A DNA stretch of 64,000 bases from contig NZ_QMHN01000001.1 in the NCBI RefSeq assembly GCF_003313385.1, positions 172,036 to 236,035 on the forward strand, in the 5' to 3' direction. This DNA is from Pedobacter chitinilyticus (GTDB lineage Bacteria; Bacteroidota; Bacteroidia; Sphingobacteriales; Sphingobacteriaceae). Below, one piece after another: positions 35,638-44,156 of the stretch (within the stretch, counting starts at the first letter, position 1; each line of letters starts with the position of its first letter). The notes below the pieces were generated by a model. That model saw only the letters and a program-made list of their open reading frames with translations. It searched no databases and had not been told where the DNA came from. Made by a program: the position numbers and the translations under genes.

Positions 35638-36694
35638 GTGTTAGTGTTTTATTTTTATAATGTTCGGTAGAAAGTTCTTTTAGTCGAGCGGCGGCGTATT
35701 CAGGGGTAATGTCGCGTTGTGGATTGGCCAACATTTCGTAGCCTACCATAAATTTCTTTACCGTTGCCGAGCGTAATAAGGGTGGATAAAAATGCATGTG
35801 CCAATGCCATTCTGGATGGTCGCCGCTATTTACAGGCGCTTGGTGCATACCAGCCGAGTAGGGGAATGAAGTTTCGAAAAGGTTGTCGTATTTGGTGGTC
35901 ACTACTTTCAGTGCTTCCGCAAGCAAAAGTTTTTCCTGCTCGTCAAAAGCCAATAAGTTTTGCACGTGTCTTTTGCTGATGATCATGGTTTCGTAAGGCC
36001 ATACCGCCCAAAAAGGAACCAGTACCACAAAAGCATCATTCTCAAAAATAATACGTTCTTGCTTCTCTAGCTCAAGGTTCAAGTAATCACTCAAAAGGCT
36101 GGTTTGATGTTTGTCAAGATAAGCCTTTTGTCTTTCACTTTCCTTAATAATTTCTACAGGCAATTCGCTTTGTGCCCATATTTGCCCATGCGGATGGGGG
36201 TTGCTACAGCCCATAATTTCACCTTTGTTTTCGAAAATCTGGATGTATTTGATCCATGGGTGACCTGAAAGGCTTTTAAATTCGTGTTGCCAAAGGTCTA
36301 TCACTTTACTGATTTCGGCTACGCTTAACTCTGGTAAAGTAAGGTGATGTTTGGGGCTAAAGCTGATCACCTTGCAAATGCCACGTTCTGTTTGGGCAAC
36401 TAGCAAATCCTTTTGGTTATAGCTTTCGTTGGGCGTGTCTTCCAGCAATGCCGAAAAGTCATTTTTAAAAACAAAGCTTTCCTGATAATCTGGATTGGTC
36501 TCGCCATCAGCTCTGGTGTTGGTAGGGCACAGGTAACATTTGGGATCGTAAGCAGGTCTGTTGTCCTGCGGTAAATCCTCAATTTTCCCCTGCCATGGTC
36601 TTTTGGTGCGGTGGGGCGATACCAGCACCCATTCGCCAGTAAGTAGGTTTAATCTCCGATGTGGATTGGTGTCTAGAGGTTGCGATCCGTGCAT
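35618..36694 (-). CDS. galT: Galactose-1-phosphate uridylyltransferase
   Basis: 358 residues. Transfers UMP from UDP-glucose to galactose-1-phosphate. The active-site motif NPHPHG places the catalytic His-Pro-His at 167-169, and Cys53/Cys56 (CYLC) are in the metal-binding position. First gene of the galT-galK operon, divergent from the Nudix regulator, with a strong palindrome in the 142-base gap between them. Regulation by that protein is inferred. Confidence 0.97.
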   Translation of the reverse strand: MHGSQPLDTNPHRRLNLLTGEWVLVSPHRTKRPWQGKIEDLPQDNRPAYDPKCYLCPTNTRADGETNPDYQESFVFKNDFSALLEDTPNESYNQKDLLVAQTERGICKVISFSPKHHLTLPELSVAEISKVIDLWQHEFKSLSGHPWIKYIQIFENKGEIMGCSNPHPHGQIWAQSELPVEIIKESERQKAYLDKHQTSLLSDYLNLELEKQERIIFENDAFVVLVPFWAVWPYETMIISKRHVQNLLAFDEQEKLLLAEALKVVTTKYDNLFETSFPYSAGMHQAPVNSGDHPEWHWHMHFYPPLLRSATVKKFMVGYEMLANPQRDITPEYAAARLKELSTEHYKNKTLTHESPIS

Positions 36695-36742
36695 GTAAAT
36701 TGATATTTGATTTGTAATTAGTTGGCACTAATTTACAGATAA

Positions 36743-36775
36743 ATTTATTAATAGTCTGTATGACTATTAATAAAT
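36743..36775. promoter_or_regulatory. Palindromic operator between galT and the Nudix-type regulator
   Basis: Perfect 14-base arms, ATTTATTAATAGTC and its complement, flank a 5-base centre (TGTAT). The left arm lies 49 bases from the galT start and the right arm lies 61 bases from the regulator start. A -7 box for the regulator (TAATTTTG, 36789-36796) follows, so binding here would cover its -33 region. Confidence 0.7.
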
Positions 36776-36836
36776 AGCTAAGGTTTGTTAATTTTGGGAT
36801 ATTAATCTTAACAGCAATCCTTAAATAAGCTTACAA

Positions 36837-37532
36837 ATGATCGAATATTCTAATCAAACGCATTACCTGGTTGCCGTAGATTGTATTGTGTTTGGCTTTG
36901 ATGGGGAGCGCCTAAAATTGCTATTGGTGAAGCGGGGGCTTGAGCCTGAAATCGATAAATGGAGTTTAATTGGCGGTTTTGTGAGTGCGGGAGAAAGTAC
37001 TGACGAGGCTGCTGCCAGGGTATTGAAAAAGAATACGGGGCTGGATGGGATTTATTTAGAGCAGTTTCAGGTGTATGGAAAGCCAGATCGCGACCCTATT
37101 GAAAGGGTACTTTCGGTAGCTTATTTTGCCTTAATTGATATTCATAAATATAGCGCACAAATTAATGCTGATTATCATGCGGAATGGTTTCCCATCAACG
37201 AGAAACCCGCACTGATTTTCGATCATGAAACCATGGTGACGGATGCTTGGAAAAAGCTTCGCTACAAAGCTGCTTTACATCCCATTTTGTTTGAACTGCT
37301 TCCCAAAAAGTTTACGCTTCCTCAGCTGCAGGTGCTTTTTGAGGAAGTGAACGATATGAAGATTGATACAGGGAACTTCAATCGAAAAATAAAATCAACA
37401 GGGTTGCTTATTAAGTTGGAAGAAAAGGACAAATCAAGTTCCAAAAAAGGCGCCTTTTACTTTAAGCTAAACCAAAAGCGGTACCAATCCGATTTCCATT
37501 TGGTGCTTAATGTGTTTCGTAGTTCTAAGTAA
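36837..37532 (+). CDS. Nudix-fold transcriptional regulator (NrtR/AraR type)
   Basis: 231 residues: a Nudix domain (about 8-145) followed by a winged helix-turn-helix (about 155-225, KFTLPQLQVLFEEV ... NFNRKIKS). The Nudix box is degenerate: GGFVSAGESTDEAAARVLKKNTGL has lost the catalytic Glu pair of REXXEE (here RVLKKN), so it should bind a ligand, not hydrolyse it. Related proteins regulate sugar or NAD genes in bacteria, including arabinose genes in Bacteroides. The divergent galT-galK genes and the palindrome make galactose control likely. Confidence 0.85.
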   Translation: MIEYSNQTHYLVAVDCIVFGFDGERLKLLLVKRGLEPEIDKWSLIGGFVSAGESTDEAAARVLKKNTGLDGIYLEQFQVYGKPDRDPIERVLSVAYFALIDIHKYSAQINADYHAEWFPINEKPALIFDHETMVTDAWKKLRYKAALHPILFELLPKKFTLPQLQVLFEEVNDMKIDTGNFNRKIKSTGLLIKLEEKDKSSSKKGAFYFKLNQKRYQSDFHLVLNVFRSSK

Positions 37533-37534
37533 GT

Positions 37535-37744
37535 TCAATCTAATTCTTCACACGCAAAGCCTTTTTGATTTAATATTTCCACAATTCTTTCGGGGTTTTC
37601 CAAAGGCGTATCGGCACGGAGGATACGGTCGCAATCTTCGAGATCGAAATTCCAATCGATTTTGGCCAAAGCATTATCTAAAAGAGGTTTTAATAAACGC
37701 ACCTCATTTTCGGTTTGTACGGAAGTTTTGAATACGTATATCAT
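37535..37744 (-). CDS. Small conserved-type protein of unknown function
   Basis: 69 residues: MIYVFKTSVQTENEV, then an amphipathic helix (LLKPLLDNALAKIDW), two strands and a helix (NPERIVEILNQKG), a pattern like a small ferredoxin-like (heavy-metal-associated type) fold but without a CxxC motif. It is the last gene of the AraC - flavoprotein - small protein series on the minus strand and ends two bases from the convergent regulator gene. The function is unknown. Confidence 0.65.
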   Translation of the reverse strand: MIYVFKTSVQTENEVRLLKPLLDNALAKIDWNFDLEDCDRILRADTPLENPERIVEILNQKGFACEELD

Positions 37745-37761
37745 GATGATGGGGTTTAAGT

Positions 37762-38478
37762 TTACAATCCTTTTTTACCTTCAAGCCAATAACCATGTGA
37801 GAAGATTTTGGCTTTGGTACTATTCTTTATGACTTTTTTGAAAGCTTGTACCGATTTTGCATTTCCTGTAAGTACAAAAGTGGTGTCATTACTTGTTGGG
37901 CCTTGAAAAATGGGTAGGTTGCTGATCCAATTTTCGTTAAGAAAGGAACCATCCTTGGCAAATACCGTATAGTTTGGAATGCCCAGCAGTTTGGGAACAT
38001 GCTGATTTACTTGCGCTAATTCAAAATAAAAATGAAACTGATGATGATTGTTGATGAGCACGGGTAGGAAAGCGCAAGCCAATGCCAAAGAAGTTTCATC
38101 ACCAAAAATGAGGTACTTTTTGAACGACTTTTCGTAGCATTTGTGTGCTCTGGGCGCACTTACGACTACTTTATCGCCTACTTTTAAATCTTCCATAAAC
38201 TGTCTACCTTGGCCTTTGCCATGCAGGTGAACAATAAATTCCAATGTTTCCTTTTGCGGGTCGATGTAGGAAACGGTGTATCTTCTAGCTTCGGTATCCG
38301 AAACCCTAAAATCTAGGTATGATCCTACTTGGAATTGCAAGGAATCAAAAGTTCCTTTAAACTGTATTTTTTTAATCGATGGAGATAAATATTCGCTCAT
38401 CGAGACTTTCATTAAAGGTACGTTAGGAAGTAATAGGCGTTCGACCACGTCGAATAACCATTTTGGTGCACTTGGCAT
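37762..38478 (-). CDS. Siderophore-interacting FAD-binding protein (SIP family)
   Basis: 238 residues. A ferredoxin-reductase-like FAD domain with RRYTVSYID (FAD-binding RxYT motif, about residue 80) followed by a SIP-type domain (about 105-235; LIFGDETSLALACAFLP, FVLTGNAKSV). SIP proteins reduce ferric siderophores in the cytoplasm to release iron. The neighbour upstream on the same strand is an AraC regulator, and the pair is probably one transcription unit. Confidence 0.85.
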   Translation of the reverse strand: MPSAPKWLFDVVERLLLPNVPLMKVSMSEYLSPSIKKIQFKGTFDSLQFQVGSYLDFRVSDTEARRYTVSYIDPQKETLEFIVHLHGKGQGRQFMEDLKVGDKVVVSAPRAHKCYEKSFKKYLIFGDETSLALACAFLPVLINNHHQFHFYFELAQVNQHVPKLLGIPNYTVFAKDGSFLNENWISNLPIFQGPTSNDTTFVLTGNAKSVQAFKKVIKNSTKAKIFSHGYWLEGKKGL

Positions 38479-38550
38479 AAGCTATGTTTTTTTTACAAAG
38501 CAAGCCTAAATGTGCTGGATAGGAAAGGAGAATGCAAGGTGATGATTGGA

Positions 38551-39408
38551 CTAATCGAGGTTTTTGTTTCTGAAGCTCAATGCCGACATGCCCACCACTT
38601 TGGAGAAAAGACGAGAGAAATAAGGGTAGTCATCGTAACCAAGTTCGGCGGCAATCTCTTTTACTGATCTGTTAGAATGGTACAACAGGCGTTTGGCTTC
38701 TAAGATAATGCGTTGCTGGATATGGTAGGAGACTGGATAACCCGTAGCTTTTTTGAGGCATTCGTTCAAATATACAGCCGAAATGTTTAATTTCTCTGCA
38801 TAAGCCGCTGGACTTTTAGATTGGATAAATTCTTGTTCCAAAAGTGTTCTGAAGTTGCTGGTAATGATTTCGGCTCTGTTTAATTTGGCTTTTGGTTTAG
38901 CTTGCCCCAAATATTGTGTAATCATGAGGCCCACCAAGGCATTACAACTATCTCTTAAAATAGACTTGAAAAGTTGTTCGGGCTTGCTTTCCCAAAACTT
39001 AAGACATAGTGTAACGGTTTCCTTAAAAAGGATAAGCTCTTGCGATGTTAATTTTAGCGGTGCAAGTGGTGCTATTTCCTGTAAAAGGTTTAGCCATTCT
39101 ACATGGAGGCTTTCATTGCTGATGATCAATACATTCACATTGATATCCTGTGCCGCCAACATGCGATGGACCTGATTGGGATGAATGTAGGCAATGGCGG
39201 GACCAGTAATGCTATATTTCTGAAAATCGATTTCCATGGAAGTAGTCCCCGTTTCCTGTATAAAAAAGCAATGGTAATCATCTCGGTGGGCGTGCATGGC
39301 AGGCTCATAGGAAGCCAATTCGTCCATAGATAACTTTGCGACATACATTCCTCTTTCGAATTCATCGGACATGGTTTTTAAAGGAATGGTGGATTTGCTT
39401 TTTGGCAT
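38551..39408 (-). CDS. AraC family transcriptional regulator
   Basis: 285 residues: an N-terminal cupin-like sensing domain (about 25-150, HAHRDDYHCFFIQETG) and a C-terminal double helix-turn-helix (about 185-280: YAEKLNISAVYLNECLKK, then SVKEIAAELGYDDYPYFSRLF). Likely regulates the siderophore-interacting protein gene 72 bases downstream. The effector is unknown. Confidence 0.9.
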   Translation of the reverse strand: MPKSKSTIPLKTMSDEFERGMYVAKLSMDELASYEPAMHAHRDDYHCFFIQETGTTSMEIDFQKYSITGPAIAYIHPNQVHRMLAAQDINVNVLIISNESLHVEWLNLLQEIAPLAPLKLTSQELILFKETVTLCLKFWESKPEQLFKSILRDSCNALVGLMITQYLGQAKPKAKLNRAEIITSNFRTLLEQEFIQSKSPAAYAEKLNISAVYLNECLKKATGYPVSYHIQQRIILEAKRLLYHSNRSVKEIAAELGYDDYPYFSRLFSKVVGMSALSFRNKNLD

Positions 39409-39457
39409 CGGTTTCGGTTGAGTAGGTAAAGATAATGACAGTTGAGTATTTTAAATA

Positions 39458-39485
39458 TTGCTATTTAATTATTCCTGTAGATTTG
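39458..39485 (+). promoter_or_regulatory. Promoter of the nucleotidyltransferase gene (possible leaderless start)
   Basis: TTG at 39458-39460 and TAGATTTG at 39478-39485. The -7 element ends five bases before the ATG at 39491, so the mRNA would begin at or very near the start codon. Confidence 0.5.
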
Positions 39486-39490
39486 TATAT

Positions 39491-40354
39491 ATGGAAAAAA
39501 GAGGTCAAAAATTACAGGATATTATTAATTGGGCGAAGAAAAATGAAGAGGTAAGAGCCCTTTTACTAACCAGTTCTTTAGTAAATCCCTTGGCGCCTGT
39601 TGATGAATTTAGTGATTTAGATATAGAAGTCATTTTTGAGGATAATGCCTCTTATGTCCATAATTCGTTATGGCTTAACTTGTTTGGTACACCTATCGCG
39701 GTTCTTGAAGAGGATGATGCCTGTTTTGAGGGTAAACATGCAATGAAAATGGTTCTTTACGAAGACCATGTTAAGGTTGACTTTAAGCTATTCAGTAAAA
39801 TCCAGTTTGTGGCAGAAACGCAATTGGAACAATTGCCCGAAGATTGGGATATTGGCTATCAGGTGCTTTTGGATAAAGATGATATCACTTCATTCCTTAA
39901 AAAGCCTAGTTACCAAGTTTCTATCATTAAAAAACCGGTTATAGAAGAGTTTCAACGCATTTTAAACGATTTTTGGTGGGACACTACTTACGTGGCGAAA
40001 TGTTTGGCTAGGGGAGATCTCTTTTATGCCAAATTCATGTCTGAAGACAATATTCGTACGGCTTACCTAGTGCCTTTAATTGAGTGGTACATTGCAAGCC
40101 AACATCAATGGAACATTACCACGAACAAACATGGGCGCTTATTCAAAAAATACCTTAGCGATAAGGAGTGGCAAATGGTAGAGGCCACCTTTAGCGGAAG
40201 CGATGTGGACGAGAATTGGAAGGCCTTGTTTGCCATGGCCGATTTGGTGAATAAAATGGGTACTTTACTATCTGAAAAGTTGGAAACTTCTTATCCGATT
40301 GAATTGGAATTGAAAATAAGGACTTATTTGAGACAAGTTAGGGCGGGGTATTAA
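39491..40354 (+). CDS. ANT(6)-like aminoglycoside 6-adenylyltransferase
   Basis: 287 residues from ATG 39491, chosen over the upstream TTG at 39458 because that codon lies inside the predicted promoter. The family pattern is visible: LTSSLVNPLAPVDEFSDLDIEVIF with the paired Asp residues of the nucleotidyltransferase active site, VKVDFKLFSK, and WWDTTYVAKCLARG. The usual GSR of the motif is SSL here. It could adenylate streptomycin or another small molecule; actual resistance cannot be told from sequence. The end overlaps the convergent YceI gene by 17 bases. Confidence 0.8.
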   Translation: MEKRGQKLQDIINWAKKNEEVRALLLTSSLVNPLAPVDEFSDLDIEVIFEDNASYVHNSLWLNLFGTPIAVLEEDDACFEGKHAMKMVLYEDHVKVDFKLFSKIQFVAETQLEQLPEDWDIGYQVLLDKDDITSFLKKPSYQVSIIKKPVIEEFQRILNDFWWDTTYVAKCLARGDLFYAKFMSEDNIRTAYLVPLIEWYIASQHQWNITTNKHGRLFKKYLSDKEWQMVEATFSGSDVDENWKALFAMADLVNKMGTLLSEKLETSYPIELELKIRTYLRQVRAGY

Positions 40355-40979
40355 ACACCAATTCAATCGCTAATTCAATATCACGATCTACCAGGGTTTT
40401 GTTAGCCCAGCTTCCCGTATAAGCCACTTTCCAATCTAATCGGTTAAAGGTGAATTTGGAGATGATTTGATTATCTTTTTGTTGGGCAAAAAAGGTGATG
40501 TTTTTGGTGACATCTTTAATGGTTAGATCTCCACTGATTTTTAAACCGTTATGGTCGACTTTTTCAACATTGGTTAATACTAAAGTCGCTACTGGGTAGG
40601 TTTCAGTATCGAAGAAATCTACATCCTTTAAATGAGCAATTAGATTTTTGCGGGCGACGACTTCATGCGCAGGAATATCTGTTACGTCTATCGTTTCCAT
40701 ATCCACGATAAAATTTCCGCCAACAAGTATTTGTTGTGCAATGAATAGGTATCCTTTGCTCAAGGACATTTTTCCAGTTCGTTTTTTAAGTCCCCTCATT
40801 TCTGTCGCTGTCCATTTGATGTTGGATTTTAAAAGGTCAATGCTGACGGTATCGGTATTGATTGTTGCAGGCTTACTAGCTGTTGGGTTAATGATTACCG
40901 CGGGAGCTTTGGTTTGATGCTGCCTAACACAAGCATACATCAGCATTGCTGGCAAAAGCAAAACGAGTAATCTATTCAT
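40338..40979 (-). CDS. YceI family lipoprotein
   Basis: 213 residues with a lipoprotein signal (lipobox MYAC, Cys about 17) and a YceI-like lipocalin domain (about 45-213: SNIKWTATEMRGLKKRTGKM, FFDTETYPVATLVLTNV, LTIKDVTKNITFF). YceI proteins bind polyisoprenoid-like lipids in the periplasm. Last gene of the four-gene minus-strand operon, overlapping the previous gene by eight bases. Its 3' end overlaps the nucleotidyltransferase gene on the other strand. Confidence 0.88.
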   Translation of the reverse strand: MNRLLVLLLPAMLMYACVRQHQTKAPAVIINPTASKPATINTDTVSIDLLKSNIKWTATEMRGLKKRTGKMSLSKGYLFIAQQILVGGNFIVDMETIDVTDIPAHEVVARKNLIAHLKDVDFFDTETYPVATLVLTNVEKVDHNGLKISGDLTIKDVTKNITFFAQQKDNQIISKFTFNRLDWKVAYTGSWANKTLVDRDIELAIELVFNTPP

Positions 40980-41592
40980 AATTCGGAATGTTTTTGCCTA
41001 AAATGATATTTCTTTTTATCGTCATCATTCCGTTTTGGAGCAATGGTTTTACGATTCCTGAGCCACCACGATTTTGTTGTTTCTTTCGGATATTTGCGGT
41101 CAGTAATGGGTCATCTTCAAACAGATAATCATCAATATAATACTCGTTTACATTGGGCTCCTTAATGGTAATGTGGATATGCTCGGGTTCGCTGCGGTCG
41201 GGATAGGCGGCAGGACGGAAAGTATAAAAGGTATAACTGCCATCGGCTCCTGTCTTGATCCATCCTCTAATGAATCCATGTCTTTTTGCCCATCCCGTTT
41301 CACCACCTTTTAGTTCGTAAATGCCTTGGCGGTTGGTGTGGTAAATGTAAATGATCACATCCTTTGCGGGTGTTTTACCATCAGCTTTGAAAACCTTTCC
41401 CATTATTTTTAATTGAGGTGAGCTTTGCTTAAACTTTGGTAAAGTGTCCGTGGCGCTTAATTTTTTATTCCCGTACTCGTAAATGGCTTCGCATCCTTCA
41501 CAAGGGCCACCCAACTTTTTTGGTTGTTGTGCATGACAAGCGGTAGCAGCCATAGAGAGCAGCATTAGCATGAGATTTGTTTTAAAGTTCAT
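40972..41592 (-). CDS. Exported intradiol ring-cleavage dioxygenase-like protein
   Basis: 206 residues from the ATG at 41592, which gives a signal peptide ending CHAQ; an in-frame start ten codons upstream is possible. The intradiol dioxygenase fold is suggested by GKVFKADGKTPAKDVIIYIYHTNRQG, FIRGWIKTGADGSYTFYTFRPAAYPDRSEPEHIHI, with Tyr and His in the places of the iron ligands. Most such enzymes are cytosolic and open catechols; an exported one has an uncertain substrate. Third gene of the operon. Confidence 0.75.
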   Translation of the reverse strand: MNFKTNLMLMLLSMAATACHAQQPKKLGGPCEGCEAIYEYGNKKLSATDTLPKFKQSSPQLKIMGKVFKADGKTPAKDVIIYIYHTNRQGIYELKGGETGWAKRHGFIRGWIKTGADGSYTFYTFRPAAYPDRSEPEHIHITIKEPNVNEYYIDDYLFEDDPLLTANIRKKQQNRGGSGIVKPLLQNGMMTIKRNIILGKNIPNYE

Positions 41593-41674
41593 TGTTTTGA
41601 TATTTTCTGATGATGAAAACAAAACTATGAACGATGGCTTTGTGCTGGAATTAAAATAGGCTAACCTGATGAGT

Positions 41675-42499
41675 TTATACGTTATCCTGATGAGGGAAGC
41701 TGAATTTCTTTTTAAATGCCTCTACATAGGTTCGGCTTAATCTGATATGTTCACCACTTTTTAATTGCAAATCATAATCTCCATTAAGTCGAGATTTAAT
41801 AGTAGCAATCATGTGGAGGTTGACAAGGGTTGTTTTGTGTACTTGAACAAACACTTTTGGATCTATTTTCTGATAGAAAGCCTTTAGTGTATCGGTATGT
41901 AAGTATTCCTTATCTCCCGCATTAATGGTGATATATGGCGTAGCGGAAGTGACTTTTGTAATTTCGTTAACAAATACTAAGGTTTTGTTTCTGCCATGTT
42001 GTACCATTACTTGTGTTAACCACTGCTTTTCATTTTGTTCGATCGGATTGCGGCTCACTAAAAAATGGAATTGTATGAAGGCGAAACAGGCGTAAACTAC
42101 CACCATTTTATAAAAATCTTGCGCAAGGGTGTAGGTAAAGACTTTGTACAAATTATACCTGCCCTCAAAAAATAGCACAGAGAATGACCAAGTAGTTACA
42201 GCAACGATGATAAGGTGTACGATACTTGCCACCAGTACAAAAGGGATGATTTGAGCTGCGCCAGTTAATTTGGTTTGCTGAAATGCTCGATGAAACAGCG
42301 CTAGCATAGGAATAAAAAGGAGCCAAATTGCTTTAAAGAGTAGAGATTCCTCGATATAAAATGAGGAGCTATTTCTGATGGATTCAAGGAAATCTTGTCC
42401 GATGGTAAGCGAGGTAATGGCCATAAATACCACAGAAAGAATGGCTAGCAATTTGCCAGTAGGGATAGTGGTGTGTTTTTCTGTCTGTGCTAGAAGCAT
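41675..42499 (-). CDS. Membrane-bound LytTR-domain transcriptional regulator
   Basis: 274 residues: four predicted membrane helices (about 15-155) and a LytTR DNA-binding domain (about 170-270; VFVNEITKVTSATPYITI, YQKIDPKVFVQVHKTTLVNL, LSRTYVEAFKKKF). No receiver domain, so it is probably a one-component sensor that senses at the membrane. It lies five bases after the serine hydrolase gene, so the two are co-transcribed. The signal is unknown. Confidence 0.87.
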   Translation of the reverse strand: MLLAQTEKHTTIPTGKLLAILSVVFMAITSLTIGQDFLESIRNSSSFYIEESLLFKAIWLLFIPMLALFHRAFQQTKLTGAAQIIPFVLVASIVHLIIVAVTTWSFSVLFFEGRYNLYKVFTYTLAQDFYKMVVVYACFAFIQFHFLVSRNPIEQNEKQWLTQVMVQHGRNKTLVFVNEITKVTSATPYITINAGDKEYLHTDTLKAFYQKIDPKVFVQVHKTTLVNLHMIATIKSRLNGDYDLQLKSGEHIRLSRTYVEAFKKKFSFPHQDNV

Positions 42500-42504
42500 G
42501 ATTT

Positions 42505-43953
42505 TTAATTTTCTTTCAGTTTATTAACAATGAAATTCCAATGCAGGTTGAAAGGTTCTAGTTGTGCCGCTTTTTCAAAATAAGCTAAAGCTTTCTTTTT
42601 GTCTTTTTGGTATCGCTTATAAATTTCACCAAGGCTTTCGTATACCAATGTCGTGTTTGGGTATTCAGCTTGGTTCAATTCAAATATCTTAATGGCGTCG
42701 TTAATTTGTTTACTTCTTCTAAGTTCTTGCCCCAAATTGTTTAATTGGTTCTCATCAAACGAATACGGAGCGTTAGTAGCTTTAAGTGCTTTGTAAAGTT
42801 GTATCGCTGTGTCTGTTCCTTTGCTTTTTACCGTTTCCCTTAGGGTGTCTAACAGTGCCCAGCTATAGCGATAAGTATTAATGGGCGATGTTGGTTCTAG
42901 TATATGTTTGCCAATATCTGTTACCCCATTGTTGGAACTGGACAGTACTACGACACCAAATTTGTTCTTGGCATCTATCCCAATAAAAGTGCGAAAACCA
43001 GGAGTGCCACCATCTTTAAAAATAAGATTTCTTCCATCTTTTTCCCATAAGGTCCAGCCCATGGTGGCATAGTCGGGGCCATTGCTTTCCTTTTTGATGT
43101 GTTTGGCATGGGTAAGTTGCATGGCAGGTAAAAAATTACTTTGGATAAGCCCCAGGTTTGCAGCAGCAAAGGTAAGCATATCTTTCATGTTGGAACGGAA
43201 TGCGCCCGCGCCATCTATCGATGAAAGATTAAGGGGAGGAGCTGGTTTACCGTATTCAGAATGCCCAATAGCTGTATTTTTTAATAATGAAGGAGTTAAG
43301 GTAATGATGGTACTTTGCATGCCCAAGGGTTTGCAAATTTGTTCTTTAATGAGCTCTTCGTAATTTTTAGCTTTTGATGCCGTCGTTAAGATGTAGCCCA
43401 GTAATCCATAGGCAGTATTTGAATAACGCCAGCTGGAACCAATTTCGATATCTGGTTGATAAGCGGAAACGTACTCAAACAAACGTTTGGCGGTATAATC
43501 GCCATAAGGGTCATCCAAGTTTTTTGGATCTACATTATAAGGAAAGCGGGGAAAAGTAGAAGTATGGATGGACAAATCCAGTAAAGAAATTTCCTTGCCT
43601 TTAGTGTTTGGAGTTTTAACCGATTTTGGTAGGAATTTGGAGATAGGGTCTTGAAGAGAAAGTTGTTGCTTCAGGCTCATGTCTGCCAAAATTAAGGAAG
43701 TGAAAACCTTGGTAATGGAACCAATTTCATAGATCGTATTGCTGTCTGGTAACCTTGGGTCATTGTCACTGATTATCCCTTCGCTAAAGATTCTCCTGCC
43801 ATTGGAATCGATGATGCCGATAATGATGCTCTTGCTTCTTTTACTATCTACAGCTGTTTTGATCATGGCCTTGATCTCTTTTGAAGGGAGTTGCGCCATG
43901 GCTGTATTAGCAATAATTGATAAAAAGAGGAGCAATTGCAAGGACTTTTTCAT
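42505..43953 (-). CDS. Exported serine hydrolase (class C beta-lactamase fold) with TPR tail
   Basis: 482 residues: signal peptide (about 1-20), beta-lactamase/transpeptidase-like domain (about 25-345) with the SxxK motif in EIGSITKVF, the YxN motif in YSNTAYGL, and KDGGTPG in the HxG/KTG position. A short TPR region (about 395-480; YESLGEIYKRYQKDKKKALAYFEKA) ends the protein. It probably acts on peptides or esters in the periplasm; true beta-lactamase activity is not implied. First gene of the operon. Confidence 0.88.
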   Translation of the reverse strand: MKKSLQLLLFLSIIANTAMAQLPSKEIKAMIKTAVDSKRSKSIIIGIIDSNGRRIFSEGIISDNDPRLPDSNTIYEIGSITKVFTSLILADMSLKQQLSLQDPISKFLPKSVKTPNTKGKEISLLDLSIHTSTFPRFPYNVDPKNLDDPYGDYTAKRLFEYVSAYQPDIEIGSSWRYSNTAYGLLGYILTTASKAKNYEELIKEQICKPLGMQSTIITLTPSLLKNTAIGHSEYGKPAPPLNLSSIDGAGAFRSNMKDMLTFAAANLGLIQSNFLPAMQLTHAKHIKKESNGPDYATMGWTLWEKDGRNLIFKDGGTPGFRTFIGIDAKNKFGVVVLSSSNNGVTDIGKHILEPTSPINTYRYSWALLDTLRETVKSKGTDTAIQLYKALKATNAPYSFDENQLNNLGQELRRSKQINDAIKIFELNQAEYPNTTLVYESLGEIYKRYQKDKKKALAYFEKAAQLEPFNLHWNFIVNKLKEN

Positions 43954-44034
43954 GGTATCTAGTTTGTGTGTAAAGCACTACCTATAATGTTTCTAAGATA
44001 CCAATATTTATGTTAAATAAGCGTGATGAAGATT

Positions 44035-44084
44035 GCTTCGTACCTCGCAAAGACGTGAATAGTAACGTTATTGCGAGACACGAA
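44035..44084. repeat. Decayed REP-like palindrome
   Basis: GCTTCGT...CTCGCAA...GACG faces CGTTATTGCGAG...ACGAAGC, an imperfect copy of the family seen at 13251-13311. It lies in the gap upstream of the Crp/Fnr gene. Confidence 0.65.
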
Positions 44085-44119
44085 GCTGAAATTAAATTCG
44101 GATGCTTTTCTGTGATTGT

Positions 44120-44127
44120 TATATTTG
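44120..44127 (+). promoter_or_regulatory. -7 element of the Crp/Fnr-type regulator gene
   Basis: TATATTTG matches TAnnTTTG exactly. The -33 partner is weak (TTCG at 44097-44100). The leader would be about 24 bases. Confidence 0.5.
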
Positions 44128-44156
44128 TTTAAACACCACAAGCCTTAATTAATCCA

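Noticed and set aside
36837..37532. Nudix protein as an active hydrolase
   Set aside because: The Glu residues of the Nudix box are missing, and a winged helix-turn-helix follows.
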